Source: Caballeronia jiangsuensis
Lineage (GTDB): Bacteria; Pseudomonadota; Gammaproteobacteria; Burkholderiales; Burkholderiaceae
DNA length: 64,000 nt
Assembly (NCBI GenBank): GCA_000648925.1
Contig: JFHF01000041.1
Coordinates: forward strand, 1-64,000
Direction of reading: 5' to 3'
Shown here: positions 8,153 through 17,147 of the stretch, one piece after another
Layout: every line of letters starts with the position of its first letter
How positions within the stretch are numbered: position 1 is the first letter of the stretch
Notes under the pieces: model-generated
What the model saw: the letters and a program-made list of their open reading frames with translations, nothing else
What the model was told of the DNA's origin: nothing
Database searches by the model: none
Made by a program: the position numbers and the translations under genes

Positions 8153-8367
8153 CAAGACCCCGACCGTTCCTGCTTTTTGATCTTCGCTTCGAGCTTCGCG
8201 CGAATGCGGGACATCGCCTCATCATGCGGCACGCGCGGCCGCGTATCCGCCATCGAACGTCTTACTTTCTCGCGAAACCACTGGTCATAAGCTTCCGCTT
8301 CCTCAACAGTGGCGAATTCAGAGACGATCGGATCGAGTGGAGTAGGCATTTCAAATTCTCGTTTCAT
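8152..8367 (-). CDS. Antitoxin / stability-determinant protein
   Basis: A 71-residue acidic-basic small protein (with VSEFATVEEAEAYDQWFREK and PRVPHDEAMSRIRAKLEAKI) typical of antitoxins paired with ParE/RelE toxins: an N-terminal portion that should bind DNA as a dimer and a charged C-terminal helix that wraps the toxin. An in-frame ATG at 8349 (start MPTPLDP) has a purine-rich stretch (AACGAGA) at suitable spacing and may be the true start, giving 65 residues. It lies directly upstream of the toxin with a one-base overlap and probably represses their shared promoter. Confidence 0.72.
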   Translation of the reverse strand: MKREFEMPTPLDPIVSEFATVEEAEAYDQWFREKVRRSMADTRPRVPHDEAMSRIRAKLEAKIKKQERSGS

Positions 8368-8436
8368 AGTGAAAACGATGATAACGCAGGCGTTTCCCGC
8401 CCGTCACCTCGTCCATCCGGCCGATTGCGCGTGGCA

Positions 8437-9285
8437 TCAAATCGTGTTCACGCTCTTCTTTTTCACCTTCCCCACCGCAACCGCTTCCTCCGTCTTAACC
8501 GCCGGGCGCTTGAAATAAGGCGAACTCAAGGTCGCCGCGCCCATGTCCGATGCCGCTTCCAGCAGCGCCGGCACAAGCTCCTTCAGCCGTGCGTCGGGCA
8601 AACGGCTCGTCGGTCCGGCGAGACTCACGACCCCGACGACCACACCAGTCACCGGATGATGAATCGGCGCGGCCATCGACGTCATGCCGGCCTCGTACGT
8701 CTCGCTCGCGATCCCATAGCCGCGCTCGCGGGCCGCCTGCAGGTCCGCGAGAAATTGCGCAATCGTCTTCGGCGCCTTCGGACCGCCCGCGCCCGGCTTG
8801 CCCAGGCCGCCCTGCTTCGACACGAGTTCGAGCGCTTCCTCGTCCGTGAGCGACGACAGCCACGCCTGTCCGCTCGCCGTGCAATGCAGCGGCGGCTGGC
8901 TGCCCATGTCGGGATCGTAGCGCAGACCGGACTTCGCGCCCTGCGCCTTGCCGACGAACGTGATGTGATCGCCCTCGACCACGCCGAGGCGCGCCAGTTC
9001 GCCCGACTGCGCCGCAAGCCGGTCGAGCACCGGCTGCGACACATCGAGCACGCCGCCGGTCGACAGATAGATGAGCGCGAGCGACACGAGCTTGAGCGCG
9101 AGCATGTACTCGCCGTGATCCTCGTCCTGCCGGACATAGCCTTCGTCGATCAGCATCGCGAGCAGGCGGTGCGTGCCGCTGCGCGGAATGTTGAGCGTAT
9201 CGGCGATGGCGGCGAGCTGCATCCGCCCGCCGTTTTTCGCCAGCAACTCGATGATCGACAACGCCCGCTCAAGGTTTCCTGCCAT
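8437..9285 (-). CDS. IclR-family regulator of the catabolic island
   Basis: A 282-residue IclR protein. The N-terminal winged HTH lies at about 20-55 (AAIADTLNIPRSGTHRLLAM then LIDEGYVRQDED) and the effector-binding domain follows, with TASGQAWLS and the late ASETYEAGMTSMAAPI. The C-terminus has a lysine-rich tail (GKVKKKSVNTI). It is the last gene of the minus-strand operon, 72 bp after the isomerase-like gene. A palindrome matching two others at the island's promoters lies just upstream (9320-9334), so it probably represses itself and the neighbouring operons until an inducer binds. The inducer is presumably a substrate or intermediate of the pathway. Confidence 0.88.
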   Translation of the reverse strand: MAGNLERALSIIELLAKNGGRMQLAAIADTLNIPRSGTHRLLAMLIDEGYVRQDEDHGEYMLALKLVSLALIYLSTGGVLDVSQPVLDRLAAQSGELARLGVVEGDHITFVGKAQGAKSGLRYDPDMGSQPPLHCTASGQAWLSSLTDEEALELVSKQGGLGKPGAGGPKAPKTIAQFLADLQAARERGYGIASETYEAGMTSMAAPIHHPVTGVVVGVVSLAGPTSRLPDARLKELVPALLEAASDMGAATLSSPYFKRPAVKTEEAVAVGKVKKKSVNTI

Positions 9286-9319
9286 CTTTCAGTCTCTCGA
9301 AGTTCCGATGCGGCATGAG

Positions 9320-9334
9320 TAGAACACGATTCCA
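9320..9334 (-). promoter_or_regulatory. Putative IclR operator, site C
   Basis: Read on the minus strand this is TGGAATCGTGTTCTA, close to the perfect palindrome TGGAATAGTATTCCA at 14408-14422. It lies between a TTGAAT (-35-like, minus strand, just upstream) and overlaps a TCTACT (-10-like) 18 bp further, about 40 bp before the iclR start codon. This suggests a separate, autoregulated iclR promoter inside the operon. Confidence 0.5.
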
Positions 9335-9357
9335 CCTCGGAATTCAACCGGCACGCA

Positions 9358-10182
9358 TCAATGTTCGGCGTAGGTCTCCTGAAGCACCGCGAGCGTCGCC
9401 TCACGCAGACGCTTCGCGCGAGTCAGCGCGTTTGCGGTCTTCGCCCATTGGTTCATCGGCACTTCGATGGAGAGCGGCAACCCGTCCGGCAACGCGCGCA
9501 GGATGCCCGCGAGATCGATTCCGCCCTCGCCCGGAATCATGCGCTCGGCGCGCGCCTGATAGAGCAGCGTGTCGAGATCGGCCGGACGCTCGGCGGGCGC
9601 ATCGCAAAACTGCACGTAGCCGAACCATTCGCGCGGCAATTCGCGCAGCGTTTCCGTCGACGATCCCGCGCGGTCGAAATGAATCGGATCGACGATCAGG
9701 CCCGTGTTCGCGCGCCCTGCCGCCTTCACGATACGCGCGCCCTGCACGATGTCCTTCGCGTCGGTCCAGGGCATCGGTTCGAGCGACGGGGACAAGCCAT
9801 ACGGTTTCGCCAGATCGCAGAGCGCCGCGAGCCGATCGGCGGTGCGCGCCTCGTTGGGATCGTTGCCCGCGACGAGCACGTAGCGCGCCCCCAGCGCCGC
9901 GGCGGTTTCGAGCATCGGCTCGTAATCGGCGACGTTCGTGTCGGGCTTGAGGCGCAGGATTTCGGCATCGAGCACGCCGATTCCGGTGTCCTTCAACGCC
10001 GCGAGCGTTTCGCGCCGCAACGGCGTCGCGCCGACGATCTCATGGCGCACCTCGGTATCGGTCGCCGGCAAGAGCCGCAGGCCGACGAAATCGTAGCCCG
10101 CCTGCGCCGCGCACTCGACCATCTGCGGCGGCGTCAGTTCGAGGACCGTCAGCGCGGACAAAGACAGCTTGCGTCGTGACAT
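9358..10182 (-). CDS. Sugar phosphate isomerase/epimerase-like TIM-barrel protein
   Basis: A 274-residue protein of the xylose-isomerase-like TIM barrel (AP endonuclease 2) family. The metal-site acids typical of the family can be seen in SLEPMPWTD, LIVDPIHFDRAG, FCDAPAE and LSIEVPMNQW. Members include hydroxypyruvate isomerase, epimerases, inosose dehydratase and 3-dehydroshikimate dehydratase. The shikimate-dehydrogenase-like gene in the same putative regulon makes an alicyclic-acid isomerase or dehydratase role attractive, but this is inference. It lies 12 bp after the NIPSNAP gene in the operon and has GGAGA before its ATG. Confidence 0.75.
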   Translation of the reverse strand: MSRRKLSLSALTVLELTPPQMVECAAQAGYDFVGLRLLPATDTEVRHEIVGATPLRRETLAALKDTGIGVLDAEILRLKPDTNVADYEPMLETAAALGARYVLVAGNDPNEARTADRLAALCDLAKPYGLSPSLEPMPWTDAKDIVQGARIVKAAGRANTGLIVDPIHFDRAGSSTETLRELPREWFGYVQFCDAPAERPADLDTLLYQARAERMIPGEGGIDLAGILRALPDGLPLSIEVPMNQWAKTANALTRAKRLREATLAVLQETYAEH

Positions 10183-10194
10183 CGATGTCTCCGG

Positions 10195-10806
10195 TTAGCG
10201 CAGCGGCGAGAACGGCGCGGGCATGTAGATGGTCGATTCCATCGTCGTCAGATGGGCCGGTCCGCCCTTCGGCGGCCAGATGCCGTCCTTCACGGCTTCC
10301 GCGCGAATGCGCGAACGCTCGTCGACACTCTTGTACGGCCAGATGTTTAGAAAGCGTGGCACGGTGCCGTCGAGCGCGTACATCGCGCCGATGAGCGGCG
10401 AGCGCGTCGTGCGCTCGGGCACGGCGTTCTTCCATGCATCGATCGTATGTTGCAGGCTCGCGAGCTTCGTGCCGTAGACACGCATCTCGTAGATGCCGCC
10501 GTGCACGGCAGGTTCGATCGGCGGCAGAAACGGGAAGAGCGCGTAGCTGCTCACGTCGACATCGGTGATGAATTCGCCGCAGCCGAACGGATTGCCTTCG
10601 AGCAGCAGGCGCTGGCGTTCCCTGATCAGCGCCGCCTCCGATTCGAAGCCGCGCAGCACCATGACCTTGCCGAGCGCGCCGATATCCGAATACCAGCAGC
10701 CGAGCAGCTTCGAGCCGGGCGCATCGCCGCTCGCCTTGATGTTCTCGAAGACTTGCGCGTTCGCGCCGATCTTCACCGTCAACGTGACTGTGTCGTACAG
10801 AGTCAT
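10195..10806 (-). CDS. NIPSNAP-family protein
   Basis: A 203-residue protein with two ferredoxin-like alpha/beta half-domains. The second opens with GGIYEMRVYGTKLASLQHTI and ends in a WPYKSVDERSRIRAEAVKDG-like helix, the pattern of NIPSNAP proteins. Bacterial members often accompany catabolic genes for aromatic or alicyclic compounds, but their biochemical role is poorly defined. Its ATG overlaps the stop of the preceding FAD gene by four bases (ATGA), so it is translationally coupled. There is no signal peptide, so it should be cytoplasmic. Confidence 0.75.
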   Translation of the reverse strand: MTLYDTVTLTVKIGANAQVFENIKASGDAPGSKLLGCWYSDIGALGKVMVLRGFESEAALIRERQRLLLEGNPFGCGEFITDVDVSSYALFPFLPPIEPAVHGGIYEMRVYGTKLASLQHTIDAWKNAVPERTTRSPLIGAMYALDGTVPRFLNIWPYKSVDERSRIRAEAVKDGIWPPKGGPAHLTTMESTIYMPAPFSPLR

Positions 10807-12539
10807 TGCAGAGTCCTTGCCTGTTTGAAGTTGGAGAGATTCGTGATGTCGATGCGTGCCGGTTCGGCCAGTTCGAGACCCGCGAGATAGCCGAAGGTCA
10901 TCGCCGGTCCGAGCGTGATGCCGCCCGCGGGATAGTGGCCGCCCATCATGCTCGCGGCGTCGTTCCCGACCGCGTAGAGGCCGCGAATCGGCTCGCGCGA
11001 TTCGTCGAGCACGCGCGAGCGCGCATCCGTCGAGAGTCCGGCAAAGGTGCCGAGGCTGCCCGGCACGAGCTTCACCGCATGAAACGGGCCATCGGCGATG
11101 GGCGCGAGGCACGGATTCGGCGTGTGCGATGCATCGCCCTGCACGCGGTTGTACGGCGTCGAACCTTTGTGGAATTGCGGATCGAAGCCGTCTTTCGCGT
11201 AGCCGTTGTACGTGGCGACGGTATCGGCGAGGCCGCGCGCATCGATGCCGCATTGCTGCGCGAGCGCTTCGAGCGTCGGCGCGGATTTCAGATAGCCCGA
11301 GCGCTCGTACGGGCCGAGCGGGAACGGAAACGGCTTCGCGAAACCGAGGCCATATCTGCGCTGAAACCGATGATCGCAGACGAGCCACGCGCAGGCTTCC
11401 TCGCCCGGCGCCGTCGTGCCGATCAGCGCCGAGATGAAGTCGTAGTACGACGACGCCTCGTTCGTGAAGCGCCTGCCCGCGCGCGTCACCGCGATCACGC
11501 CCGGCTTGGCGCGCTCGATCAGATGCGGAAACGCGGCCGCATCGCCCTTGCCCTTCGGCACGAGCGACACGGGCGCCCACGCGGCGGGCGCTTCGAGCGA
11601 CGCATCGAAATGCGCGCCGGCCGCTTCGCCGATACGAATGCCATCGCCGGTATTGCTCTTCGGCGCCGCCGACCAGTGCGGCGTATACGGAAACGTTTCG
11701 GCCTGACGCTTCGCGTCGTGCGGATAACCGCCGCACGCGAGCACGACGCCGCGCCGCGCGCGCACTTCATGCATCACGCCGTCGATCTCGACGCGCGCGC
11801 CCGTCACGCGATTCTCCTCGCGCATGAGCGACACCGCGCGCGCACCGGTGCGCAGATCGACACCGCGATCCGCCGCCGACTTCAACAGACGCGCGACGAG
11901 CGCGTTGCCGTTCACGAGATGCATCGAACGGCGATACCGCAGCATGTGCCACGCGAACGCGGCGAAGCGCTTGGTCACATGCCACGCCGACTTCGCGCTG
12001 CGCGTCGCGTTCAGAAAATGCGCGAGGTCCTGTCCCGATGCGATCGCCATGCCCTTGATCGTCACTTCGGCCAGCGGCGGACGAAGCTTGTCGATCAGCG
12101 GACCGAGTTCGCGCCCGTCGAACGGCATCGCGCAGACGGAGCGCCCGCCCGTGGCCGCGCCTTGCGTCGTGTGGAAATCGGGAATGCGATTGCCGTCGAT
12201 GAAGCGCATCGACGTATTGCGCTCGAAGAATTCGATCATGCGCGGCCCGTGCTCGATGAGCGCATCGGCCTTCGCGGCGTCGAACTGCGCGCCGAGTTCG
12301 CTCTTCAGATACGTGCGCGGCACGCTCTCATCTTCGACGATGCCTGCGCGCGTCGCGAGCGGATTGCGCGGAATCCACATCCAGCCGCCCGACCACGCGG
12401 TCGTGCCGCCGAACACGTCTTCCTTTTCGCAGACGAGCACGGAAAGGCCCTGCGTCGCCGCGGTGACGGCCGTCGACAAGCCGCCCGCGCCGGAACCCAG
12501 CACGAGGACGTCGCATTCGAGAATCGGTTCGAGCTTCAT
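10803..12539 (-). CDS. FAD-dependent dehydrogenase, fumarate reductase / 3-ketosteroid dehydrogenase type
   Basis: A 578-residue flavoprotein. The N-terminal FAD fold (CDVLVLGSGAGGLSTAVTAA) is followed by a glycine/tryptophan-rich GGTTAWSGGWMWIPRNP loop. The C-terminal flavin block is GLYAVGNDAASMMGGHYPAGG, then ITLGPAMTFGYLAG, characteristic of FAD_binding_2 enzymes that introduce or reduce a double bond next to a carbonyl. No twin-arginine or Sec signal is seen, so it is likely cytoplasmic. It overlaps both neighbours by four bases (12536-12539 and 10803-10806), so the operon is tightly coupled. A paralogue lies immediately upstream; the two may act on consecutive intermediates or form one enzyme. 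Confidence 0.83.
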   Translation of the reverse strand: MKLEPILECDVLVLGSGAGGLSTAVTAATQGLSVLVCEKEDVFGGTTAWSGGWMWIPRNPLATRAGIVEDESVPRTYLKSELGAQFDAAKADALIEHGPRMIEFFERNTSMRFIDGNRIPDFHTTQGAATGGRSVCAMPFDGRELGPLIDKLRPPLAEVTIKGMAIASGQDLAHFLNATRSAKSAWHVTKRFAAFAWHMLRYRRSMHLVNGNALVARLLKSAADRGVDLRTGARAVSLMREENRVTGARVEIDGVMHEVRARRGVVLACGGYPHDAKRQAETFPYTPHWSAAPKSNTGDGIRIGEAAGAHFDASLEAPAAWAPVSLVPKGKGDAAAFPHLIERAKPGVIAVTRAGRRFTNEASSYYDFISALIGTTAPGEEACAWLVCDHRFQRRYGLGFAKPFPFPLGPYERSGYLKSAPTLEALAQQCGIDARGLADTVATYNGYAKDGFDPQFHKGSTPYNRVQGDASHTPNPCLAPIADGPFHAVKLVPGSLGTFAGLSTDARSRVLDESREPIRGLYAVGNDAASMMGGHYPAGGITLGPAMTFGYLAGLELAEPARIDITNLSNFKQARTLQ

Positions 12540-14326
12540 TTGGCGTGTGCGTGGAAATCGACGGGCAACGTGAGCGCTTGATCGCGTGCGTCCGTCAACG
12601 CCGCGTGCGATGACTTGCCGCGCGCCACCGCATGCCGCGCCGCCAGATAGCCGAACGCGAGACCTGGTCCGAGCGTGATGCCCGGGCCGGGATAGACGCC
12701 GCCCATCACCGATTGCATGTCGTTGCCGCACGCGTAGAGGCCGCCGATCGGCCGATCGTCGCGATCGAGCACACGCGCGTGCGTGTCGGTGACGAGGCCG
12801 GTCGCCGCGCCGATATCGCCGGGATAGAGCCGCACCGCATAGAACGGCGCCTGGCCGATCGGACCGAGACACTTGTTCGGGCCGTTCCAGTTGGCGTCGC
12901 CATTGGCGTTCTGATAATCCGTCGTGCCGCGCTGGAAGTCCTCGTCGATGCCGGTCTGCGCATAGCGGTTCATGCGCGCGACGCTATCGGCGAGACCTGT
13001 CTTGTCGATGCCGAGCTTGGTCGCCAGTTCGTCGAACGTCTTGCCTTCGACGAGATAGCCATCGGCGAGAAACGGCGCGAGCCCTTTGCCGCCCGGACGC
13101 ACCATGCCGAGTCCGTACTTGCGCAATCCTTCGGAGTCCGTGACGAGATACGCGGGCACCGAAGACGTCGTTTCGTTCGCTTTCTGCATCGCGATGCCGA
13201 ACAGGTGATACGACGTGTTTTCGTTGAGGAAGCGCTTGCCCGCCTTGTCGACGGTGATCATGCCCGGCTTGCCGCGATCCATGATGAAGTGCGGGAACAC
13301 GGCGGTCGTGCCGTCGGCGCGATTGCGCACGGAAACCGGCGCCCAGAACGCATTCGACAACGCGCTCTCGCCGAAGCGCGCGCCCGCAGCCAGCGCGAGA
13401 TCCTGCGCGCTGCCGGTGTGGCCGGGCGCGCCGGGACACCACGACGGATCGGCGCCCGGCAACATCGTCCCGCGACGCGTCGGATGACGGTTGAAGCCGC
13501 CGCTCGCGAGAATCACGCCGCCTTTCACGTTCACGCGACGCCGCTCGTTGACGTGGCTCAGCGTCACGGCTTCGATACCGTTCGGGCCGCTCTCCAATGC
13601 ATCGACCTTCGTGCTCGTCAGCACCGTGACGCCGCGCTGAAGCAACGAATACAGCAATCTTCCGATCAACGCGTTGCCCATCACGAGCCGCGTGCCGCGC
13701 GGCGCGCTCATACGGTCGCGCGCGTGACGCGCGAGCAGCTTCGCCGCGTGTCTGAACGACGCGAGCGACTTCGTCATGTTGAGCAGGTGCCCGACGTCGT
13801 CGCGATCGACCATCATGCCGCCGAGCACGGTGAATTCGGGAATCGGCGGACGGATCAACGAAAACGCGCGGCCGAGCTTGCGGCCGTCGAAGGGCAGCGG
13901 CTCCAGCGCGCGTCCGCGCAGCGTCGAGCCTTCGATTTCGGACAGGTAATCCGGATGAAACGGGCGCGCGCGATATTTCACGTCGGAGTTCGCTTCGATA
14001 TGCGCGACGGCTTTCGGGCCGGCATCGAGAAACGCGCGGCGCATCGCGACGCTGCTGCGCTCGCCGACCGCGCGATTCAGAAAGCCTTCGGCGTTCGCGG
14101 ATGTATCGTCGCGATTGACGCTCGCTGCGTGCATCGACGCGGGAATCCACGTCGTTCCCGCCGAGAAGGCCGTCGTGCCGCCGACGTATTCCGTGCTTTC
14201 GACGAGCAGCACGCGCGCCCCGTCGATGGCCGCGACGAGCGCCGCCGACATGCCCGCGCCGCCTGCGCCGACCACGATTACATCGAACGTTTCGTTCTGT
14301 TCCAGATTGTTCAGTGTCTCCACCAT
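12536..14326 (-). CDS. FAD-dependent dehydrogenase, fumarate reductase / 3-ketosteroid dehydrogenase type (paralogue)
   Basis: A 596-residue flavoprotein, first gene of the operon. It has FDVIVVGAGGAGMSAALVAA (FAD fold), GGTTAFSAGTTWIPASMHA, and the C-terminal flavin block GLYACGNDMQSVMGGVYPGP followed by GITLGPGLAFGYLAA. It is a clear paralogue of the next gene but diverged in the substrate region. I chose the ATG at 14326 (MVETLNNLEQNETFD), because it sits about 20 residues before the FAD motif; the frame stays open upstream without family similarity. Probable role: alpha,beta-dehydrogenation of a cyclic ketone or acid. The perfect palindrome at 14408-14422 lies 82 bp upstream. Confidence 0.83.
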   Translation of the reverse strand: MVETLNNLEQNETFDVIVVGAGGAGMSAALVAAIDGARVLLVESTEYVGGTTAFSAGTTWIPASMHAASVNRDDTSANAEGFLNRAVGERSSVAMRRAFLDAGPKAVAHIEANSDVKYRARPFHPDYLSEIEGSTLRGRALEPLPFDGRKLGRAFSLIRPPIPEFTVLGGMMVDRDDVGHLLNMTKSLASFRHAAKLLARHARDRMSAPRGTRLVMGNALIGRLLYSLLQRGVTVLTSTKVDALESGPNGIEAVTLSHVNERRRVNVKGGVILASGGFNRHPTRRGTMLPGADPSWCPGAPGHTGSAQDLALAAGARFGESALSNAFWAPVSVRNRADGTTAVFPHFIMDRGKPGMITVDKAGKRFLNENTSYHLFGIAMQKANETTSSVPAYLVTDSEGLRKYGLGMVRPGGKGLAPFLADGYLVEGKTFDELATKLGIDKTGLADSVARMNRYAQTGIDEDFQRGTTDYQNANGDANWNGPNKCLGPIGQAPFYAVRLYPGDIGAATGLVTDTHARVLDRDDRPIGGLYACGNDMQSVMGGVYPGPGITLGPGLAFGYLAARHAVARGKSSHAALTDARDQALTLPVDFHAHAK

Positions 14327-14407
14327 TCGTCCGCTCCGTCGCGCTGCAAATCGTCGTTCCGTCCGACGATCCGCAACGCGTGTTTTCAGTAGAACTCGCT
14401 TTGATAT

Positions 14408-14422
14408 TGGAATACTATTCCA
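14408..14422. promoter_or_regulatory. Putative IclR operator, site A (perfect palindrome)
   Basis: TGGAATACTATTCCA is a perfect 7-1-7 palindrome in the 145-bp divergent promoter between the FAD-enzyme operon and the SDR gene. On the minus strand it covers TAGTAT (forward 14412-14417), placed 18 bp from TTGGCT (forward 14436-14441), so a bound repressor would block that promoter. Two near-copies occur at 9320-9334 and 17310-17324. Confidence 0.65.
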
Positions 14423-14471
14423 GAAACGCGGATGAAGCCAAGTTCTTTTTTGAGACGAACGGAGAAACGAT

Positions 14472-15359
14472 ATGCGAGTGCTGGTGACAGGCGGGAGCGG
14501 TTTTCTGGCGGCGTGGGTGATGCGGCGGCTGCTCGCTCGCGACATGAACGTGCGCGCTTTCGACGTGCGCGAGGACACGCGACTCCTGCGCGCGCTCGCG
14601 CCCGAACGCGCCGATGACGTGCAATGGCGGATCGGCGATATCGGCGACGCGCGCGATGTCGCGCTCGCGCTGGAAGGCTGCGACGCCGTCATCCATCTCG
14701 CGGGCGTGCTCACGCCCGCCTGCGCCGCCGATCCGGTGCGCGGCGCGCGCATCAATCTGATCGGCACGCTCAACGTGTTCGACGCGGCCATCGCGTGCGG
14801 CTTGCGCTCGGTGCTGTATGCGAGCAGCGCGGGCGTCTTCGGCCCCGACGACGGCGCGACGCCGTTCCCCACGACGCATTACGGCGCGTTCAAGCTCGCG
14901 TGCGAAGGCTCGGCGCGCGCGTACTGGCACGATCGCGGAATCGCGAGCATCGGTTTCCGGCCGCTCGTCGTGTACGGCGCGGGGCGCGAAACGGGATCGA
15001 GCGCCGGCCCGAGCCTCGCCTGCCGCGCGGCTGCGCGCGGCGAGCCGTACACGATTCCCTTCACCGGCGCGACGGAACTCTTCTACGCCGACGACGTCGC
15101 CACCGCCTACGAACGCGCGCTCACCCTCACGTTCGACGGCGCGCACGCGTTCACGCTCGCGGGCGATATCACGCCGATGCAAAGCGTGATCGCGACGCTA
15201 ACGCAGATCGCGCCGGACGCGCGCATCGACGCGGCGGGCGCGCCCTTGCCCATCGCGACATCCTTTCCCGACGATCCCGCGCTCGCGCGAATGCTCCCCG
15301 GCCTCGCGAAGACGCCGCTCATCGACGGATTGCGGCAAACCGTGGCGTTCTACCGGTAG
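14472..15359 (+). CDS. NAD-dependent epimerase/dehydratase-family (extended SDR) protein
   Basis: A 295-residue extended short-chain dehydrogenase. The N-terminus has the NAD(P) motif VTGGSGFLAAWVMRRLL (residues 5-21), the AVIHLAGVLTP block, the active-site serine region LYASSAGVFGPD and the YGAFKLACE (YxxxK) catalytic pair. Members oxidise or reduce hydroxyl groups or epimerise sugar nucleotides; here a dehydrogenase acting on a cyclic or steroid-like alcohol is as likely as an epimerase. GGAGA lies seven bases before the ATG. It is transcribed away from the FAD-enzyme operon and shares its palindrome, and is followed by the SulP gene after 69 bp. Confidence 0.8.
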   Translation: MRVLVTGGSGFLAAWVMRRLLARDMNVRAFDVREDTRLLRALAPERADDVQWRIGDIGDARDVALALEGCDAVIHLAGVLTPACAADPVRGARINLIGTLNVFDAAIACGLRSVLYASSAGVFGPDDGATPFPTTHYGAFKLACEGSARAYWHDRGIASIGFRPLVVYGAGRETGSSAGPSLACRAAARGEPYTIPFTGATELFYADDVATAYERALTLTFDGAHAFTLAGDITPMQSVIATLTQIAPDARIDAAGAPLPIATSFPDDPALARMLPGLAKTPLIDGLRQTVAFYR

Positions 15360-15428
15360 AGAAAGCGGGTCTTGGCACCGCCTGTTCCTTGGGGCACGAT
15401 TCGCTACTTCAGGAACACGGTGCCACGC

Positions 15429-17147
15429 ATGCAAGACACGACCCGAACGCCCCCGGCAAGTACGAAGCTGCTCAAAGGCATCCTGCCGATCAACCGCGCC
15501 GCCGCAATACGCGACGCGCTCGCCGGCATTTCGCTCGCGTCGATGGACATTCCGCAGGTGCTCGGCTATGCGCGCATCGCCGGCATGCCCGCGGTCACGG
15601 GCCTCTACACGGCGTTCCTGCCGCTCTTCGCGTTCGCGCTCTTCGGCGCATCGCGGCATCTCGTGGTCGCCGCCGACTCCGCGACGGCAACGATCTTCGC
15701 GAGCCGGCTCTCGTCGATGGCCGCCGCGGGCAGTCCGGAATACGTCGCGCTCGCTGGCATGGTCGCGCTGCAGACCGCCGCGCTCCTGCTGCTCGCGCGC
15801 CTCTTCAAGCTCGGCTTTCTCGCCGATTTTCTGTCGCGTACCGTGCTGACGGGCTTTCTCGCGGGCGTCGGCGTGCAGATGTCGATCGCGATGCTCGGCG
15901 ACCTCTTCGGCATGACCGTGCCGTATCCGTCCTCGCGCAGCCTCGCGCAACTCGTCTACGTGATCGGGCATGTCATGCACGCGCACGGGCCGACGCTCCT
16001 GCTCGCGCTTGTCGTGATCGTCGCCATCCTGGGCAGCAAGCGCTTCGCGCCTCGTCTGCCGATACCGCTTGTCGCGGTGATCGGCAGCATCGTCGCGAGC
16101 AAGTTCTTCGACTTCGCGGCGCGCGGCATTTCGGTGCTCGGACCCATCGACGGCGGCTTGCCCCCGATCCGCTTTCCTCAGGTCACGTGGCAGCAATGTC
16201 TCGATATCGTGCCCGTCGCGGCGTCGTGCTTCGTGATGATCATCGCGCAGAGCGCGGCCGCCGCGCGCGTGTTCGCGCAGCAGTATCACGAGGACGTCGA
16301 TACCAACAGCGACATTCTCGGCCTCGCCGCGGCGAACGCGGCGGCGTCGCTGAGCGGCACGTTCGTCGTCAACGGCAGCCCGACGCAGACCGCGATGGCC
16401 GAGCGCGCCGGCACGCGCAGCCAGTTCGGACAGCTCGTGTTCGCGGCGGTCGTCGCCGTCGTGCTGCTGTTTCTGAGCGGCTATCTGCGCTATCTGCCGC
16501 ATTGCGTGCTGGCGGCCATCGTGTTTACGATCGCCATCGGCCTCGTCAACGTGCAGAGCCTGAAGGACATCCGCGCAGAAAGCCCGGGCGAATTCGCGCT
16601 CGCGCTCATCACGGCGGGCGCGGTGGTGCTGGCGGGCGTCGAGCACGGCATTCTGCTCGCGGTCGCGCTGTCGCTGATGCGGCATGTGCGCCATAGCTAT
16701 CATCCGCACACGATGGTGCTCACGCCCGTCGCGCCCGGCAAACCCTGGCAGTTCATGCCGACGAAGCCCGGCGCGATGACCACGCCGCAACTGATCGTCT
16801 ACCGCTTCGGCGCGGATCTGTTCTACGCGAACGATCATTTTTTCGCGGCGGAAGTGACGAATCTCGTCGATACGGCATCCGACGGCTTGCGTCATCTCGT
16901 CGTCGATGCCGGCGCGATCACCGATCTCGACTACTCGGCGGCCCGCACGATCGGCGAACTGATCGAATCGCTGAGGGCGCGCGGCGTCGCGGTGATCTTC
17001 GGCCGCGTGAACCGCTTCCTGCGCAACGATATGGATCGGCACGGGCTTACGCCGGTGCTCGGCGCGTCGAACGTGTTCGACACGCTGCACGAGGCGCTCG
17101 CGGCCGCCGGCGTGAATTCCGGCGCGCATGTGCCTGATGCGTTATGA
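15429..17147 (+). CDS. SulP-family anion transporter with STAS domain
   Basis: A 572-residue SulP (SLC26-like) permease. The N-terminal part opens with RDALAGISLASMDIPQVLGY, the usual first helix, followed by about a dozen membrane segments and the family block NGSPTQTAMAERAGTRSQ. The last 110 residues form a cytoplasmic STAS domain (HLVVDAGAITDLDYSAARTI). Most SulP proteins move sulfate, bicarbonate or dicarboxylates with protons or sodium. Its position in a catabolic island raises the possibility that it imports the organic-acid substrate; this is inference. I chose the ATG at 15429; an ATG at 15372 would add 19 residues without family support. Confidence 0.85.
   Translation: MQDTTRTPPASTKLLKGILPINRAAAIRDALAGISLASMDIPQVLGYARIAGMPAVTGLYTAFLPLFAFALFGASRHLVVAADSATATIFASRLSSMAAAGSPEYVALAGMVALQTAALLLLARLFKLGFLADFLSRTVLTGFLAGVGVQMSIAMLGDLFGMTVPYPSSRSLAQLVYVIGHVMHAHGPTLLLALVVIVAILGSKRFAPRLPIPLVAVIGSIVASKFFDFAARGISVLGPIDGGLPPIRFPQVTWQQCLDIVPVAASCFVMIIAQSAAAARVFAQQYHEDVDTNSDILGLAAANAAASLSGTFVVNGSPTQTAMAERAGTRSQFGQLVFAAVVAVVLLFLSGYLRYLPHCVLAAIVFTIAIGLVNVQSLKDIRAESPGEFALALITAGAVVLAGVEHGILLAVALSLMRHVRHSYHPHTMVLTPVAPGKPWQFMPTKPGAMTTPQLIVYRFGADLFYANDHFFAAEVTNLVDTASDGLRHLVVDAGAITDLDYSAARTIGELIESLRARGVAVIFGRVNRFLRNDMDRHGLTPVLGASNVFDTLHEALAAAGVNSGAHVPDAL

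Noticed and set aside
8437..9285. Repressor of the toxin-antitoxin pair
   Set aside because: The IclR gene is adjacent but separated, and its operator-like sites are in the catabolic island; the antitoxin is the more likely regulator of the pair.
12540..12872. N-terminal extension of the second FAD enzyme beyond 12539
   Set aside because: It lies inside the preceding FAD gene, and the ATGA overlap at 12536-12539 gives a normal N-terminus.
14624..16696. 690-codon open frame over the SDR and SulP genes
   Set aside because: Arg-rich out-of-frame product; the real frames show clear SDR and SulP motifs.
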